The notes beneath the pieces are model-generated. The model had not been told where the DNA came from, searched no databases, and saw only the letters and a list, made by a program, of their open reading frames with translations. Source: Liolophura sinensis (taxonomy: Eukaryota > Mollusca > Polyplacophora > Chitonida > Chitonidae). Taken from it: a stretch of DNA of 64,000 nucleotides. This document shows, one piece after another, positions 1-11,600 of this stretch (within the stretch, counting starts at the first letter, position 1; each line of letters opens with the position of its first letter). The position numbers and the translations under genes were made by a program. The stretch spans positions 29,977,979-30,041,978 of the forward strand of contig NC_088302.1 of NCBI RefSeq assembly GCF_032854445.1. The letters are read 5' to 3'.

Positions 1-423
1 AGCCACTCAAAGATCAAGTTAGGAAGAAATATGTGAGAGTCTTTATTATAAAAATATCAACCCACTTCGGCCATGGGGAATTCATGAATTTACTGCTGTT
101 TCATGATTAAATGAAGAAGCAGAAGTCGTTATGGAAATATGAAAACGATTCGAAGTTTAACAAAAGTTTATGGGGATTGCTGTAAGTGTTCAGGTCATTG
201 ATTATACAAGCATATATTCTTCAACATTAAAAACAAAATTGATGAGAAACACTATGATGAAAAATTTGTAGCAACTTCCAAACAAGGTATTCTGGGACAG
301 AATTAAGCATTATGACAATTGTTTCGTGCATTTTTGATATAATTTTGATTCTATGCAATGTACCTTTGTTAGATTAAACATTGCATTCATGTGGAATATG
401 GTTTATTTTTGTTTGATTAACAG

Positions 424-525
424 ACAACGACGTGCAGCCTGGTGTTTTTCTACGAGACGTTTACAGAAGAGGAATGTGAAGCTTTCAGAAAAATAACCTA
501 CAATCAGAAACTTCTGGCTACTGTG
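424..525 (+). CDS. Unrecognised gene, visible exon 1 (internal)
   Basis: The exon follows an AACAG acceptor and ends at ACTGTG before GTAAGG. It is 102 nt, 34 codons, starting TTTCSLVFF and ending QKLLATV, and it leaves phase 0. If the true acceptor lies elsewhere, the 5' boundary would shift. Confidence 0.65.
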
Positions 526-3500
526 GTAAGGCAGGGTTTGTAAGGCTCGGGTCATCATTTGTACACCTTAGGTCATCATTTGTACACCTTAGGTCATCAT
601 TTGTTCACCTGGGGTCACATCAGGTCATCATTTGTACACCTTAGGTCATCATTTGTTCACCTATGGTCACATCAGGTCATCATTTGTACACCTTAGGTCA
701 TCATTTGTTCACCTGGGGTGACATCAGGTCATCATTTGTACACCTTAGGTCATCATTTGTTCACCTATGGTCACATCAGGTCATCATTTGTACACCTTAG
801 GTCATCATTTGTTCACCTGGGGTCACATCAGGTCATCATTTGTACACATTAGGTCATCATTTGTTCACTTGGGGTCACATCAGGCCATCATTTGTACACC
901 TTAGGTCATCATTTGTTCACCTAGGGTCACATCAGGTCATCATTTGTACTCACCAGGTCATCAATTGTACACCTTAGGTCATCATTTGTTCACCTAGGGT
1001 CACATCAGGTCACCTTGGGTCACATCAGGTCATCATTAGTACTCACCAGGATATCTTTTGTACACCTTGGGTTATCATTGCTTGAATTCAACAGAAAATC
1101 ATTATTGTACATCATTATTTTCTGACGGCCAGATAGCTAAATTGTTAGAGCGTCCGCTTCGGAGACAGTAGATTTAGCATCAATCCTGGGTCGGGTCACA
1201 CTTAAGACCTTAAAAGAGGAAGTTTTAGCTTCCTCACTTGGCGTTCAGCATTAAGGGGATAGTGCAACAAAGGTTGACCCGTATCAGTATAATGTCATGG
1301 GTGGGGCAGCATTCTTGTCCTCTGTAAGTTGCCTCAGTGAAGCAGCACTAGATAAAAAAACAGTTGAAATCCGTCCTGCAACAAGGAGGCACGTTACACA
1401 TACATGCACTTTAAGGACTCCTTTGTCATATAACTGAAAAATTATTAAGTATGTTAAACCCTAAGCACTCACTCACTCACTCATTTTCTTCTGTGCTGCC
1501 ACGAGTATAGTATGTAGGCATTTTTTATACACATAGCAGCACAGATTTATCCTCTGTACCAGGTGAAAATGGAAATTGATTCTCTCCTGTGTGTATCACA
1601 TAAATTTAATCAGATTAGGGCATTTTAGTGAAAAGACTCTAATTATGATTAATGGACAGTGGTGAATACTTTATTATTATCGTTATGATGATGTATGCAA
1701 TATGGCTCTTTATTTGTGTTTAAGCTTTGTTTCATTCATTGATGTACTGTTACAGGTAGCTCATGGGTACTTGCATCTTCAGGTGACCTTAGCTGTTACC
1801 TTAGATACAGGAGAGATGAAGGATGTTGCTACTGTGATAGCTGAGAAGGGTATGTGTATTGGTCAAAGAAATAGAGGACAGGGTTGCTCTGTCATATATA
1901 TATGTTTACAGATATCAATACATCATCACTTTTTGTGATCTCGATGACGTATATCTAATGTATTTACACGCCTTTCCCGCATCATGCGAGTGTGTGAAAC
2001 GGTTATCAGCCACCAGACATGTCAGTACAGATGTGAATATATATGCTTTTGTGAGAAAGTTTGTTTATTCTGCCAATAATTATCAGAAAACTATTCTCAT
2101 ATCATTGATACTATTTTGATGAGTAAAATTGAGTCAAATCTCTGATATACATGTATACGATAGGTGAAAAGCAGCATTAAGAAAAAATGTAAAAGTGCCT
2201 GAACAACAGCTTAGCGAATAACGAAAATGAAAGACAATTTCCTTGTGTGTGAATCTAACAGCTGGAGTTACCTGTAAGTGTATGCATATCCTTGTAATGT
2301 GAACATTCTAAATAAGTTAGATTGGGTTAGGTTTATTGGTCTGGTCTGGTCTGGTTTTCACTGAAGTCACAAGTAAGTACATGTAGTTTAGAAGTGTATA
2401 TGAATGACTACAGCATAGGGAGAAAAACTGAACCCTGAAGGCTACACTGATTTTGGTAGCCGTGTTCCGGGGTGACCAGAGTTGTACAGATTTCAGGGAT
2501 CTATTGGGAATAAAGTTCTATTTTATCTTCGCACTATCATTGAGAGGCATGAAAACAAATGTGGCAGCTTGTATCCGCTGTGAGACCGTTCAATAAGAAG
2601 TTTAGAATAAAACCCTTGTTGTCTTACTAGTATAAGCCCACAGATATTTGGAAACAAACTTTGTGTTGCCTCTTTTGTTAATACAAAGTGGAACCAGTGT
2701 CCATAATAAACGGTTTGTGAGAAAACTTTTCTATTTGAGCACATTTCTTCAACTGTAGCTCAAGCCACAGTTGAGTAATAACTTTATCATCGGGTTTACG
2801 CATCTATTTTAACTTAGTGTTTTATCATAGCAGAATTTCATTTGTTACAGGCCTACATATAATGGTTGGGCTGGTTTTGGGGTATACATGCAAGTGTGAG
2901 ATGAGTAGTGGAGAAACGACTAGGAACAGTTGATTCTTGACAAAGAATCAACAAAGGGAGGAGCGCTGTGTCGATTCTTTTTCAAGTCAACTGTTCCGAG
3001 TTGTTTTTCCTACTTAAACGTGTTTGTGGTAATGTAACAACTTTTGATTATATTCAAAGATTCGCGCGGTGATTTAACAAAAACGTTACATCACAATTAG
3101 CATCAATAAATGCTTTCTGGTGCTGGCTGTTCCCCATTTATTTGCATAATTGAACATAATACGCAGCATGGTTGATTTTTCGTGATGGTGTTACATGAAG
3201 TTTTGTTGCAACAGAATTAGAACTTCTAACCAATGGGAGTCCAGTCGGTTTTTCTCTTTATAGGGTACTACATGAGAATACAGTGGGCATGTAAGAATAT
3301 GTAGAGGAGCAAACCCTCTACACGGTGCATTGCTTAATGATATGAGTGACCTCTGGCACACAATAAAGTGCAACAAATCTGTTCGTCAGCGGATAATTTT
3401 TACTGGTCATAATCTACAGAGGCCGTTTGTAACATGACGTTAGAATTTATACTCTTACCTTGACAACAATTGAAACAACAGTTGGCGTTCTGCCAGAAAT

Positions 3501-6500
3501 AATAAGAAAAAACTTTTCTTTTGTATACTGTGACAGCCACAGATTCGTAATTGTCACTCTGGTGTTACATACAGGTTCCGTGTGAGTTTCCATTGTAGGT
3601 GGTACCTGATGGCTGTTGGCCCCTTGCAAAGACAAGTGCATTATGCAGTTTGGTATCAATCCCATAATATATCATCCCAATACTCGTATATTCTTGAGAT
3701 AGAAGCGGTCGGTTAGACAAAGGGTTAATGTCACAAGAAACATTTAAATTTGTCTAAAAGGAGAATGTTGTATGGTCTGCTCAGTGGGATATTAGAGTGT
3801 TTTAGGGCCTTGCGTTCATGGATTCGAATCCTGCTCTACGGTACACCAATCAAAGGTGCACACAGGTGCTACAAACCATCACCATTCACCACTCACACCA
3901 CTAACTCCAGAGTGTGGATTCTCACACAGTAATCAACTGCTCAGATAATTGCGTGACATCATAGCAAGCGTTTAAGTTGCGTTACATGTTTATCGTGATA
4001 ATTGTACCTATAAGCTGTGATATAAATCCATCAGGCACATACATAATTACACCTATTTGCTTTGTTCCACAGTTCCGAGATCTGCAGCACAGGGAACCAC
4101 CAATGTTCTGTCTGATTCAGGTGAGAACACTTTAATGCTTACGCTAGATGCATTGGTTACAAGTGTAACAAGTTTACATGGAGATAGGCAGTAAATCTTT
4201 TCTTGTGTTAAACTTGACCTTTACTTTAGAGCTTTCGAGTTTCCAGCTGTACACACAAATGTGTAAGACACATGTGTCTGCCTCTGTCACCTCTTTGCCC
4301 TCTCTATGCCAGTTTTTCTTGTTCACCAGTATCATGGACCTTACGGCAGTGTATTTATGCCCATGTAAGGGGCCTCCGTGGCTCAGTAGTTAGAGCACAA
4401 GCGCAGCGTAATGACCCAGGATCCTCTCACCAATGCTTAATGATATGAGTGACCTCTGGCACACAATAAAGTGCAACACATCTGTTCGTCAGTGGATAAT
4501 TTTTACTGGTCATAATCTACAAAGGCCGTTTATAACATGATGTTAGAATTTATACTCTTACCTTGTATCCATACATGCTCCAGAATTGGTAGACAACAAT
4601 TGAAACAACAGTTGGCGTTCTGCCATAAATAATAAGAAAAAAACTTTTCTTTTGTATACTGTGACAGCCACAGATTCGTAATTGTCAATCTAGTGTTACA
4701 AACAGGTTCTGTGTGAGTTTCCATTGTATGTGGTGCCTGATGGCTGTTGGCCCCTTGCAAAGACAAGTGCATTATGCAGTTTGGTATCGGCTTATATCTA
4801 GACACCTTTCCCAATACTTCCCAATGCGGTCGCTGGCTTCCTCTCCGACCGTACGCGGGAATGCTGGCCGCCATCGTATAACTGAAATATTCTTGAGTAC
4901 GGCATAAAACACCAGTCAGATAAATAAATTATGTCCATGTATGTTAAATGTGAAGACTACCTGCGCAGCATTTTGAGCAATTCTTGTTGGAGGAAAACAT
5001 TCTAGCATTAGAACATTGGTGTTGTGAGGATTTTAATTTAGTGTAGAAACTTTGTCATTTGCTTTCATTGCTGCAGCTTTTAAATATTTTAAAATGTTTT
5101 AAATATTTTAAAACTTTACTTTTGTATTTTTTATATTTAAAAATTTACTTTTCAGATAAGAGGTCACGGACAACCCGATCCACTGAGCCCAAAATTTCTA
5201 TTTTGCGTCAGATGCCAGACCGCAGTATGTCAGCACCACCGATTGTAACGGGAAGCGCTCAGACCTACCCGTCTTTGCCGTACATCGACATGTCCTCTAA
5301 ACCTGTGAACTGTCAGTATTACCCAAGGGACAGGATTGCCCCTGTGATGGATTATTCTTCTCGGCGTGGAGCCACACTAGAAGCATTCCCGCCTCAGAAC
5401 CCTCATGTCTCGCCTCTCGCACATCAGTACGGTTACAATGGAGATATGAGTTACCCGCCGCCACGTAACCCTTTCCCTCAGTCAACCGATGCAGTGCAGC
5501 CTCTGCGCTCCCCGACGCCGAGTCATCTGCGAGAAGACGCCACACCATTCCACCCGGGATCTATCTACATCTCTCCTCTGAAAACTGAAGAGTCTCTGGA
5601 CATGCACATGAGCCAGAGGGACAGTGCTTGTAACCATGGCAACAGGCACCCTGGGGGAGACAGCAATGGAGCTGTGAGTCAGAGTGGTGATTGGCAGGTA
5701 GACTGCCAGAGTGTGTCCTCAGAACCAGCGTCATTACCAGCTGCTCCGGCATCCTTGACCTCCGAACCCCCTTCAGTGATGACCTCCAGTGCATTTGATG
5801 AAGATGCCTGGATAGAGTTTGAAACCTCCAAATGGCCAAGCTCCGAATCTGTTCCAAGCTGTAAACCCACACAACATTCAGCATTCTCCAACTCTCGTAG
5901 ACCCCAGTCAAACAGGAGTCATTCGGGTAGACAGAGGTAAAAACAGTGTCCATTTAAATTCTTTGAACTGATAATTAGTATTTTCACACACAAAAACTAG
6001 TGCCACATGTGCTTTTTGTAAATATTTGCATACTATAATTATCTCAACAGGAAGGTTATTCATTTGGCTATAATTAAAGAACTCAGGCCTTCAGGTATTG
6101 TAGGAAATGAGAATGATGATTCCCCTCAAATAACAAGATATAATAAATATATCTACGCGTCATATATCACTCTGAATGATAAACATATGCCATGGGAATT
6201 CATGTTATTTACAGATGCAATCTTATTTTCGGAGACAGTTGTGACTATTCACTTACCAGAACATTGTTTATGTGTTTTATTTTTGTTGTTGTTGAACGGC
6301 ATTTTTAGACGGTATTAACTTCAGTATTTTCATTTAGAAATGCACGCAGTAGAGGAAGTCGTGACCATAAAGATGTCCACCGCTCGGGAAACAGCTCTGA
6401 CAGCAGTGATCGAGGTGAGAGAAGGTCTTTCACCTGTTAATGGCTGCAACAAAAACTGGTCATATTCAGAAGAATTGTCCAGAAAGATCAAGACAGTCAC

Positions 6501-8695
6501 GGGTAGGCTATTATATCTTTCATTTTTTGGCACTTACTCTCCACTGTGCCATTTTTGTTCTTTAAATAACAAAAAGTTAAAAAATTATTTAGTTCAGCTT
6601 TCTCAGCCACTTAATATTAGCATGTGTATAAAATAGATTGATTAGTTGAAATGTAAAAATAGCCATCAATGTAGGAGAATCTCATGGTTACCTCCCCTTG
6701 TTTTTATGTCCCACCAGGGTGAATTTCTTAATTAGCAGCTAGATCTAGGACCATCTTAAAAATAGCACTTAGTGTTGAACTTAAGATCAAACTTGCCACA
6801 AAGTTTCAATTACGCCCATTGGAGGTACTTTACTAGATAATATGATTCAGCGTAACAATGCCTTCAAACGTATTATATTCAGTGAAAGTTTTGTATTTCT
6901 TGTATTATTTCTTAATTACACTGCTCTGTCAAATTTATGTGAATCGATTTACTGCAAAATCGGAATTAACGCATTTTTTTTTTTTTTTTTTTTTTTTTTT
7001 ACCGGTGTCAAAATATTCACGAGGAAAAGGGCAAATTTGTTCTCACCAGTATGTTTCTAGTCATCACTTTTGGCCAGATTTGAGTGTACATCTATTTTTT
7101 ATTAATGTAAACAAAGAGACATGATCAGGCGGGAGTCAAGGAACAACTGTGATTTCAGCTGAATTGTTTCCCATCATGCTTGTTTGATGCTATTAAAGCT
7201 CTCCACATTTGATGCTGCAGTTGACTCCAAATTGTTTATTTTTATTTCCTGAGGCATAATGTTCCATTGATCAAATTTAACATTTGCACATGTGTTTAGG
7301 TAACTTGATGGCACGACATTCTGTGCATAATTATAAATTCTCCTGGTATGTGGGACTCTCCGTTTGGTGCATTTAGTTAGCAGTGTATTTACTAAAACAC
7401 AGAATGGTGAAGAGTTAGCACGGAACAAAACTGCGAATGTCTTCACAGGTTATGTTTCTTTCAGGAGGCTTGCCTGCCTGAAAGGTGGGAATTTGGTTGA
7501 AACAAACTTTATCAATCTGTGCAGCTTTTATATAAATAAACATGGAAATATACATATTTTGGAGTTACCTTTGCTCGACCTACGATGACTTCGCAGGAAT
7601 CCTCTGTTGTGTTCGTTTGAGTGCCAGATTTTTGTTACCACTCCAGTGATGTAACAGTATGTTGTACCATCTTGTTTTCTTACACATTGTCGAAGCAGAT
7701 TAGGTCTGTTCTCTTGAAAATACATAATTCCGTAAAAAAAAAAGAAGAGAGAATTCTTGATATACTTTTCTAATGAAGCTCTAATGTTCGCCTTTCTCGA
7801 AGACTCCAGACTCGCGATTCGCGGATAAAGCAATCCCTTCAGTAATGCGCTTGGCATGGTAAAAATCACTTTACACTCGATAATGTTCCACAGTTGCGAG
7901 ACATGCAAGAATTTTTATACTTGTTATTGTTTTATTAAACCAGGTTACTCAATCAACACAAGTACCTGAAATTTTTGTGTACAGTTTGTATCATGCAACT
8001 GTTGTCTGTCACGTTCAGATTTTTGCTTATTCCAGCAATTACAAATTATCTCCTTGACAGGATTTGATTTTGCGCGAATTCGATTATAACACGATATAAA
8101 TGTTTTGGGTCCAGACGAACACATTATTTCGAGGAAGCAGTGTACCATGACATTGAGTACCAAATTTGCAACGTCACTCCTTTGAGTACTCGGGATAATG
8201 TTGTATTTTCATATATATACATGTACTTGTAGTCAAGAGGGGGTGAGTCTTTTTTAGACATCTGGGCCCAGCTTCACAAAGTAATGTACAGTATTTTTAT
8301 ATCATACATTTGTCATACGATATTTTGACGTCACTAATACCGTACCATTGGCCTACATGTGTGATTATCATACGTGTACGACATCTTTGTGAAACTGGAC
8401 TCTAAAAACTGCATTCTACGTGTGGTTATTGCTACGGTTAGCACAGCTTGTATCTTGCAGTTTTTAGCACAGAATGTGCTTGTTTGGTTTTGGTTTTGGT
8501 TTTTATTTATTTTTTTTTTTAATTGCAAATCACTACCATTTGATGATATTATCTATGGTGGCTTTTTTTTTTTTTTTTGCAGCAGAGCTGGAAAAGTTGA
8601 AGTTAAAGCTGTATGATGAAAGGGTAACCCAGGACTTGCTCTCTGACTGCACAAAGGAGCTGAAAATGGATACCGAGCCATTACAGGGGATGTGA
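424..8695 (+). CDS. Unrecognised Ser/Pro-rich protein, last six coding exons (5' end outside window)
   Basis: Six exons (424-525, 1756-1849, 4073-4120, 5156-5936, 6338-6414, 8583-8695) have AG acceptors and GT donors and splice in one frame to 404 codons ending in TGA. The gene starts before the window. Residues 1-66 look like a folded segment rich in beta-type residues (SLVFFYETFTEEECEAF, then HGYLHLQVTLAVTLDTG). Residues about 82-340 are low-complexity, rich in Ser, Pro, Asn and Tyr, with an acidic patch SSAFDEDAWIEFE near 301-313. Residues 343-367 are Arg/Ser-rich (NARSRGSRDHKDV). Residues 368-387 are a charged amphipathic stretch (AELEKLKLKLYDERV), probably a short coiled coil. There is no signal peptide or membrane segment in the visible part. 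I do not recognise the family; a regulatory or adaptor protein with a disordered tail is a guess. The exon model is well supported by phase; the function is unknown. Confidence 0.7.
540..1075. repeat. 52-bp minisatellite, intronic
   Basis: About eight to nine copies of a 52-bp unit. Each unit is two related half-units beginning AGGTCATCATTTG, one continuing TACACCTT and the other TTCACCTGGGGTCACATC. The period is exact over the first copies (GGTCACATC near 613, 665 and 717), and the right end decays. It starts just after the donor of the first visible exon. Confidence 0.9.
1131..1485 (+). mobile_element. tRNA-derived SINE, family B
   Basis: The head has a box-A-like stretch (ATTGTTAGAGCGTCCGCTTC) and a box-B-like stretch (CAATCCTGGGTCGGGTCAC). 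It is followed by a body shared with 17885-18254 (AAAAGAGGAAGTT, GGGGATAGTGCAA, GAAGCAGCACTAGATAAAA) and a tail of repeated CACT. This is a typical tRNA-derived SINE plan. It lies in an intron of the left-edge gene. Confidence 0.85.
1756..1849 (+). CDS. Unrecognised gene, visible exon 2
   Basis: The acceptor is TGTTACAG and the donor G/GTATGT. The exon is 94 nt and goes from phase 0 to phase 1. It encodes VAHGYLHLQVTLAVTLDTGE and then MKDVATVIAEK. A second in-frame acceptor 27 nt downstream (CTTCAG before GTGACC) would remove nine residues, so alternative splicing is possible. Confidence 0.65.
2901..3015. repeat. Long imperfect inverted repeat (hairpin)
   Basis: Arms of about 45 bp at about 2904-2952 and 2971-3015 are imperfect reverse complements. 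Both contain GGAACAGTTGA and AAGAATC(A/G)ACA in mirror position, around a short G-rich loop (AAGGGAGGAGCGCTG). This may be a small foldback element. It is intronic. Confidence 0.75.
3334..3685. repeat. Unclassified interspersed repeat, copy 1
   Basis: It matches 4437-4820 closely over almost its whole length, starting TTAATGATATGAGTGACC and including CTTGCAAAGACAAGTGCATT. It lacks about 24 bp present in the other copy after CTCTTACCTTG. No coding content was recognised. See the nested copy at 4437. Confidence 0.85.
4073..4120 (+). CDS. Unrecognised gene, visible exon 3 (48 nt)
   Basis: The acceptor is GTTCCACAG and the donor TTCAG/GTGAGA. The exon goes from phase 1 to phase 1 and encodes PRSAAQGTTNVLSDS. 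It is small, but both splice sites are strong and the phase is needed to join its neighbours. Confidence 0.6.
4366..4925 (+). mobile_element. SINE family A copy split by another insertion
   Basis: The 5' part (GGGGCCTCCGTGGCTCAG through CTCTCACCAATGC) and the 3' part (CAATGCGGTCGCTGG through CGGCATAAAACACCAG and AAATAAAT) belong to one family A SINE. They are separated by the 384-bp element at 4437-4820. The SINE also has internal deletions: the ordinary GTGAGTTCAAGTCCAGC segment and the central body are missing. Confidence 0.85.
4437..4820. mobile_element. 384-bp element nested in a SINE, 7-bp target duplication
   Basis: The element interrupts the SINE at CCAATGC, which is present on both sides (4430-4436 and 4821-4827); an intact SINE has it once. 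This gives both boundaries directly. It matches 3334-3685. No long terminal inverted repeat or coding frame is evident. The class is unknown; a short nonautonomous DNA element would fit a 7-bp duplication. Confidence 0.75.
5156..5936 (+). CDS. Unrecognised gene, visible exon 4 (large Ser/Pro-rich exon)
   Basis: The acceptor is CTTTTCAG and the donor ACAGAG/GTAAAA. The exon is 781 nt and goes from phase 1 to phase 2. The exon is clearly more GC-rich than the AT-rich DNA around it, which supports coding. The product is low-complexity with Pro-rich runs (YPPPRNPFPQS, LRSPTPSHL, PAAPASLTSEPPS). The open frame extends upstream to an in-frame ATG at 5059, but that part is AT-rich polypyrimidine-like intron. 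Confidence 0.8.
6338..6414 (+). CDS. Unrecognised gene, visible exon 5 (Arg/Ser-rich)
   Basis: The acceptor is CATTTAG and the donor CGAG/GTGAGA. The exon is 77 nt and goes from phase 2 to phase 1. It encodes NARSRGSRDHKDVHRSGNSS and then DSSDR. The Arg/Ser composition could reflect RNA-associated or phosphorylated sequence, but that is inference only. Confidence 0.65.
6973..7000. repeat. Poly(T) tract
   Basis: An uninterrupted run of about 28 T in the last intron of the left-edge gene. Length may be affected by assembly. Nothing else was recognised between 6415 and 8263. Confidence 0.9.
8264..8402. mobile_element. Small inverted-repeat element (MITE-like)
   Basis: The left end GGGCCCAGCTTCACAAAG and the right end CTTTGTGAAACTGGACT are reverse complements with two or three mismatches, 139 bp apart. 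Inside there are further mirrored pieces (GTCATACGATA against TATCATACGTG). The size and ends fit a nonautonomous DNA element. It sits 180 bp upstream of the last coding exon. Confidence 0.7.
8583..8695 (+). CDS. Unrecognised gene, terminal coding exon
   Basis: The acceptor is TTTTGCAG after an unusually long T run from 8562. The exon completes an Ala codon and encodes ELEKLKLKLYDERV, then 22 more residues ending PLQGM and TGA. The charged, Leu-spaced start looks like a short helix. The first AATAAA downstream that I noticed is near 9363, so the 3' UTR could be about 0.7 kb. Confidence 0.75.
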
Positions 8696-11600
8696 AGACA
8701 TACATCCAGCTCCATGGAAAGGCTTTCTTCTGGACATGCATATACATTATTGACTGTACATAGATTCTGAAAGTGCTGAATGTCAATTGGCTTGTCTGAA
8801 ATTTTTATTTTCTTTCTTTCATTTCATTTAACTGTTGTATTCACCCCAAAAAGTGTTGCTTTCTTGTATTTTGATCATTATGGTTTACAGTATGAAAATG
8901 TTTCAACAGAACTTATTGATATACGATCGATTTTTTTTTTTTGGTAATGCCAAAGAACTTGTACAGAAATCTATGTTTGTGTTTATATGTGTGTATCAAA
9001 TGCAATCTCCAGTACATTGCTTGGGGAAACTTTTCAGTTTTACTATGCGTATGTTTCATTCATTATATTCAGAATGATGAAGATTGGCATTTGGCATGTT
9101 TTCCTGCCATATGCAGGTAAATTTCTTTTCAAATTCCAAGTGAAAGCGAAAATCAACAAGCCCAAACATTGCACCTGAAGGTCATACAGGTCAGTTGCAC
9201 TGGGCTAAGAAACAAGTGTACTGTTCATGTAATAACAGAAGTGTATAACTAGAGTGAAGTATACCATGCTATCATTGTGATTCCCAACCTATGTTCTCTA
9301 GTGGTCCCGTGATGATGTTTCTATTTATAAACGATGGCTTCATAACACATTCTGATAAAATTAATAAAGGATTTGCATTTCGTTTCAAAATCACCAAGCC
9401 TTCACCCACTAAACACATAAGCGTGAAACCCAAAGCTGTGGAAAGTATGAAAGGCAGCAGTTTCATGAAGGAGACAATCAATCACCCACTGATAAATACA
9501 GCCTGATTCTCCAGTGTAGGCCTACTTTGGGAATTCACTGCGACGTGAATTTTTAAGAGGTGTGCAAACAAACAAACCCAAAAAAAAAAAAAACGCCACA
9601 ACACCTCCGTTGTGGTATAAAGAAAGTTTAGCCCGACATTGCCAGTGACATCCCAGACTAAATTCTGTATCGCATTGGAGCCTTCAAACCCAGTGGCAGT
9701 AAAGTTATCCTCTTGTATGTTGATGAGGCTGGCTGACTTATAGTAGGAGCGCTAAAACAGCTGTATAGCCTTTTAACATTTAGGACATGGTTGATCGACT
9801 GTTGTTGTTGTTATTTTGACCTTGGGGGTGATGGATAACTCAAACATTTTTGAAGTACAGTGACATTTAACTGGCAGTCAGCACATATACAAGCCTGTTT
9901 TCTTTTATTGCTGCTGAATTGACAACCAAACATTTCCGAAATCTTATAGTTTCCAGTAAATTATTTGGAGGTCAGTCATGGTGTTACAGCTTTATAATCC
10001 AATAGGATCATATGGCGTAAACTGGCCATGATATTGTCTGTACCGGTATGGATTTTCCCCTGTTTTTTAGGCAATTCTATGGTTCCTGTGAACACACAAC
10101 ACACTAAAAAAAAACGGTAAACACTGTAACCACGTGTATATGTATGTATCAATAAAAGATCCACCCAAGCTTGCCAAGCGCACCTTTTGATTTTTGTAAT
10201 ATTGCTTAACGGAGGAAAGCACTGCTCAAAGAAAACAGAAACAAACACACTGAAAACAGTCTCAGTGCTAGTACCCCTTCATTTCTATGGATTATAGTCG
10301 TTGAGGGGCAGAGCCTGTTAAGACTTTAATCCTAGGATAATCTGACCTACTATGACTTAATACAGTGTTTATCACTATAAATCCTGAACTATGTGCAACA
10401 CTGAGCATTGTTTTACATTACTTTATGGGTTAGAAATGCTACTTTGAATGTATCTCTATCACTTTAACCTATATGTTGTTTTCATTGTTGCAAACGTTGC
10501 ATTTTGATTCACTTCTTGCTCTCAAATGCATGTTTTTCCTGTAGAGCAGACTAACACACATGTATATCTCTGTTCTTCTTCCATCTTACTGTTTTAGGCC
10601 AGTACCTGGATCTGTGTTACCTCCTCTGTTCTAACAACATACATGTAGGGTCCAGTCCTGGTTACCGCCATTGCTCGACTTGCTGCTGTTTCATTGGGGG
10701 AGATATTCTCAGCTCAGTGGCTTGAGAATTCACCTGTCAGAAGCGTCACCTGTGATGTCACCTATGTCAGAAGAGTGCGTCTCTTCTACGCAATGAGGGG
10801 TCTCTTCTAGGGTTGACACATATGAAGGATATGTAGGCCTACGTTAACATGACGAGCAACACAAACAAGTTAACACTACAAAAAGTAATTGAGCTAGTTT
10901 ACCCTTGTTCAGGTAGGGAATAATTTCGAAAATCAGAGATTTTCTATATCCCCTTCGTAATGCAGCAATGCCATCCAAACACACTTTCAAACAGGAAATG
11001 AAGGAAATTAAATTGTACATTTTTTGCTTTGTTAATGCACAAGAGATTTATTTCAGTTTGAAGAATAAATAAATTTGATAGCCATGCTGCCGATATAGTT
11101 GTACAGTGTACAACCATGTAAGTGGGGGATTCCCCATGGCCTTCATCCATAAATAGCAGACCTGTTTGCGAAAAAGAGGCCCTCACAATTTAAAGAGAGA
11201 TTTGCCAATAGCCAATAAAAAAAGCTACCACAAAAGCAATGGCGGTGATGTGTACTTGACCCTACACGTAAGCGTCTCAACTATATACTGTTTGGTCTTC
11301 CTTGGTTACTCCTCCTGTCAAAGTCGAACAGCACGTTTCAGACGGCCAACCCAATCAAACGCTAGGAAAGTAAACAAGGCTTATCCCCCCTTGTACCTTG
11401 CCAAACTTGTCGATAATGGGTGAAAGGCAGATATGTAGAAAATATTTACACTTTAGGTTTAGCTAAACTTGCAGTACACTCGTGTATTTCTAACAGCCTG
11501 CTACACATGTGAGCTAGAATTTTGCTAACGTGTAGCCAGCTGGAAAAAAAAAGTCTGGATTTGTGGGGTTTTTTTCTAAGATTTATGACTTCCAGTAATA

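Noticed and set aside
5059-5155. Start codon at 5059 for the large Ser/Pro-rich exon
   Set aside because: The added N-terminus is translated AT-rich polypyrimidine intron ending in a clear CAG acceptor; the splice phase with upstream exons fits exactly.
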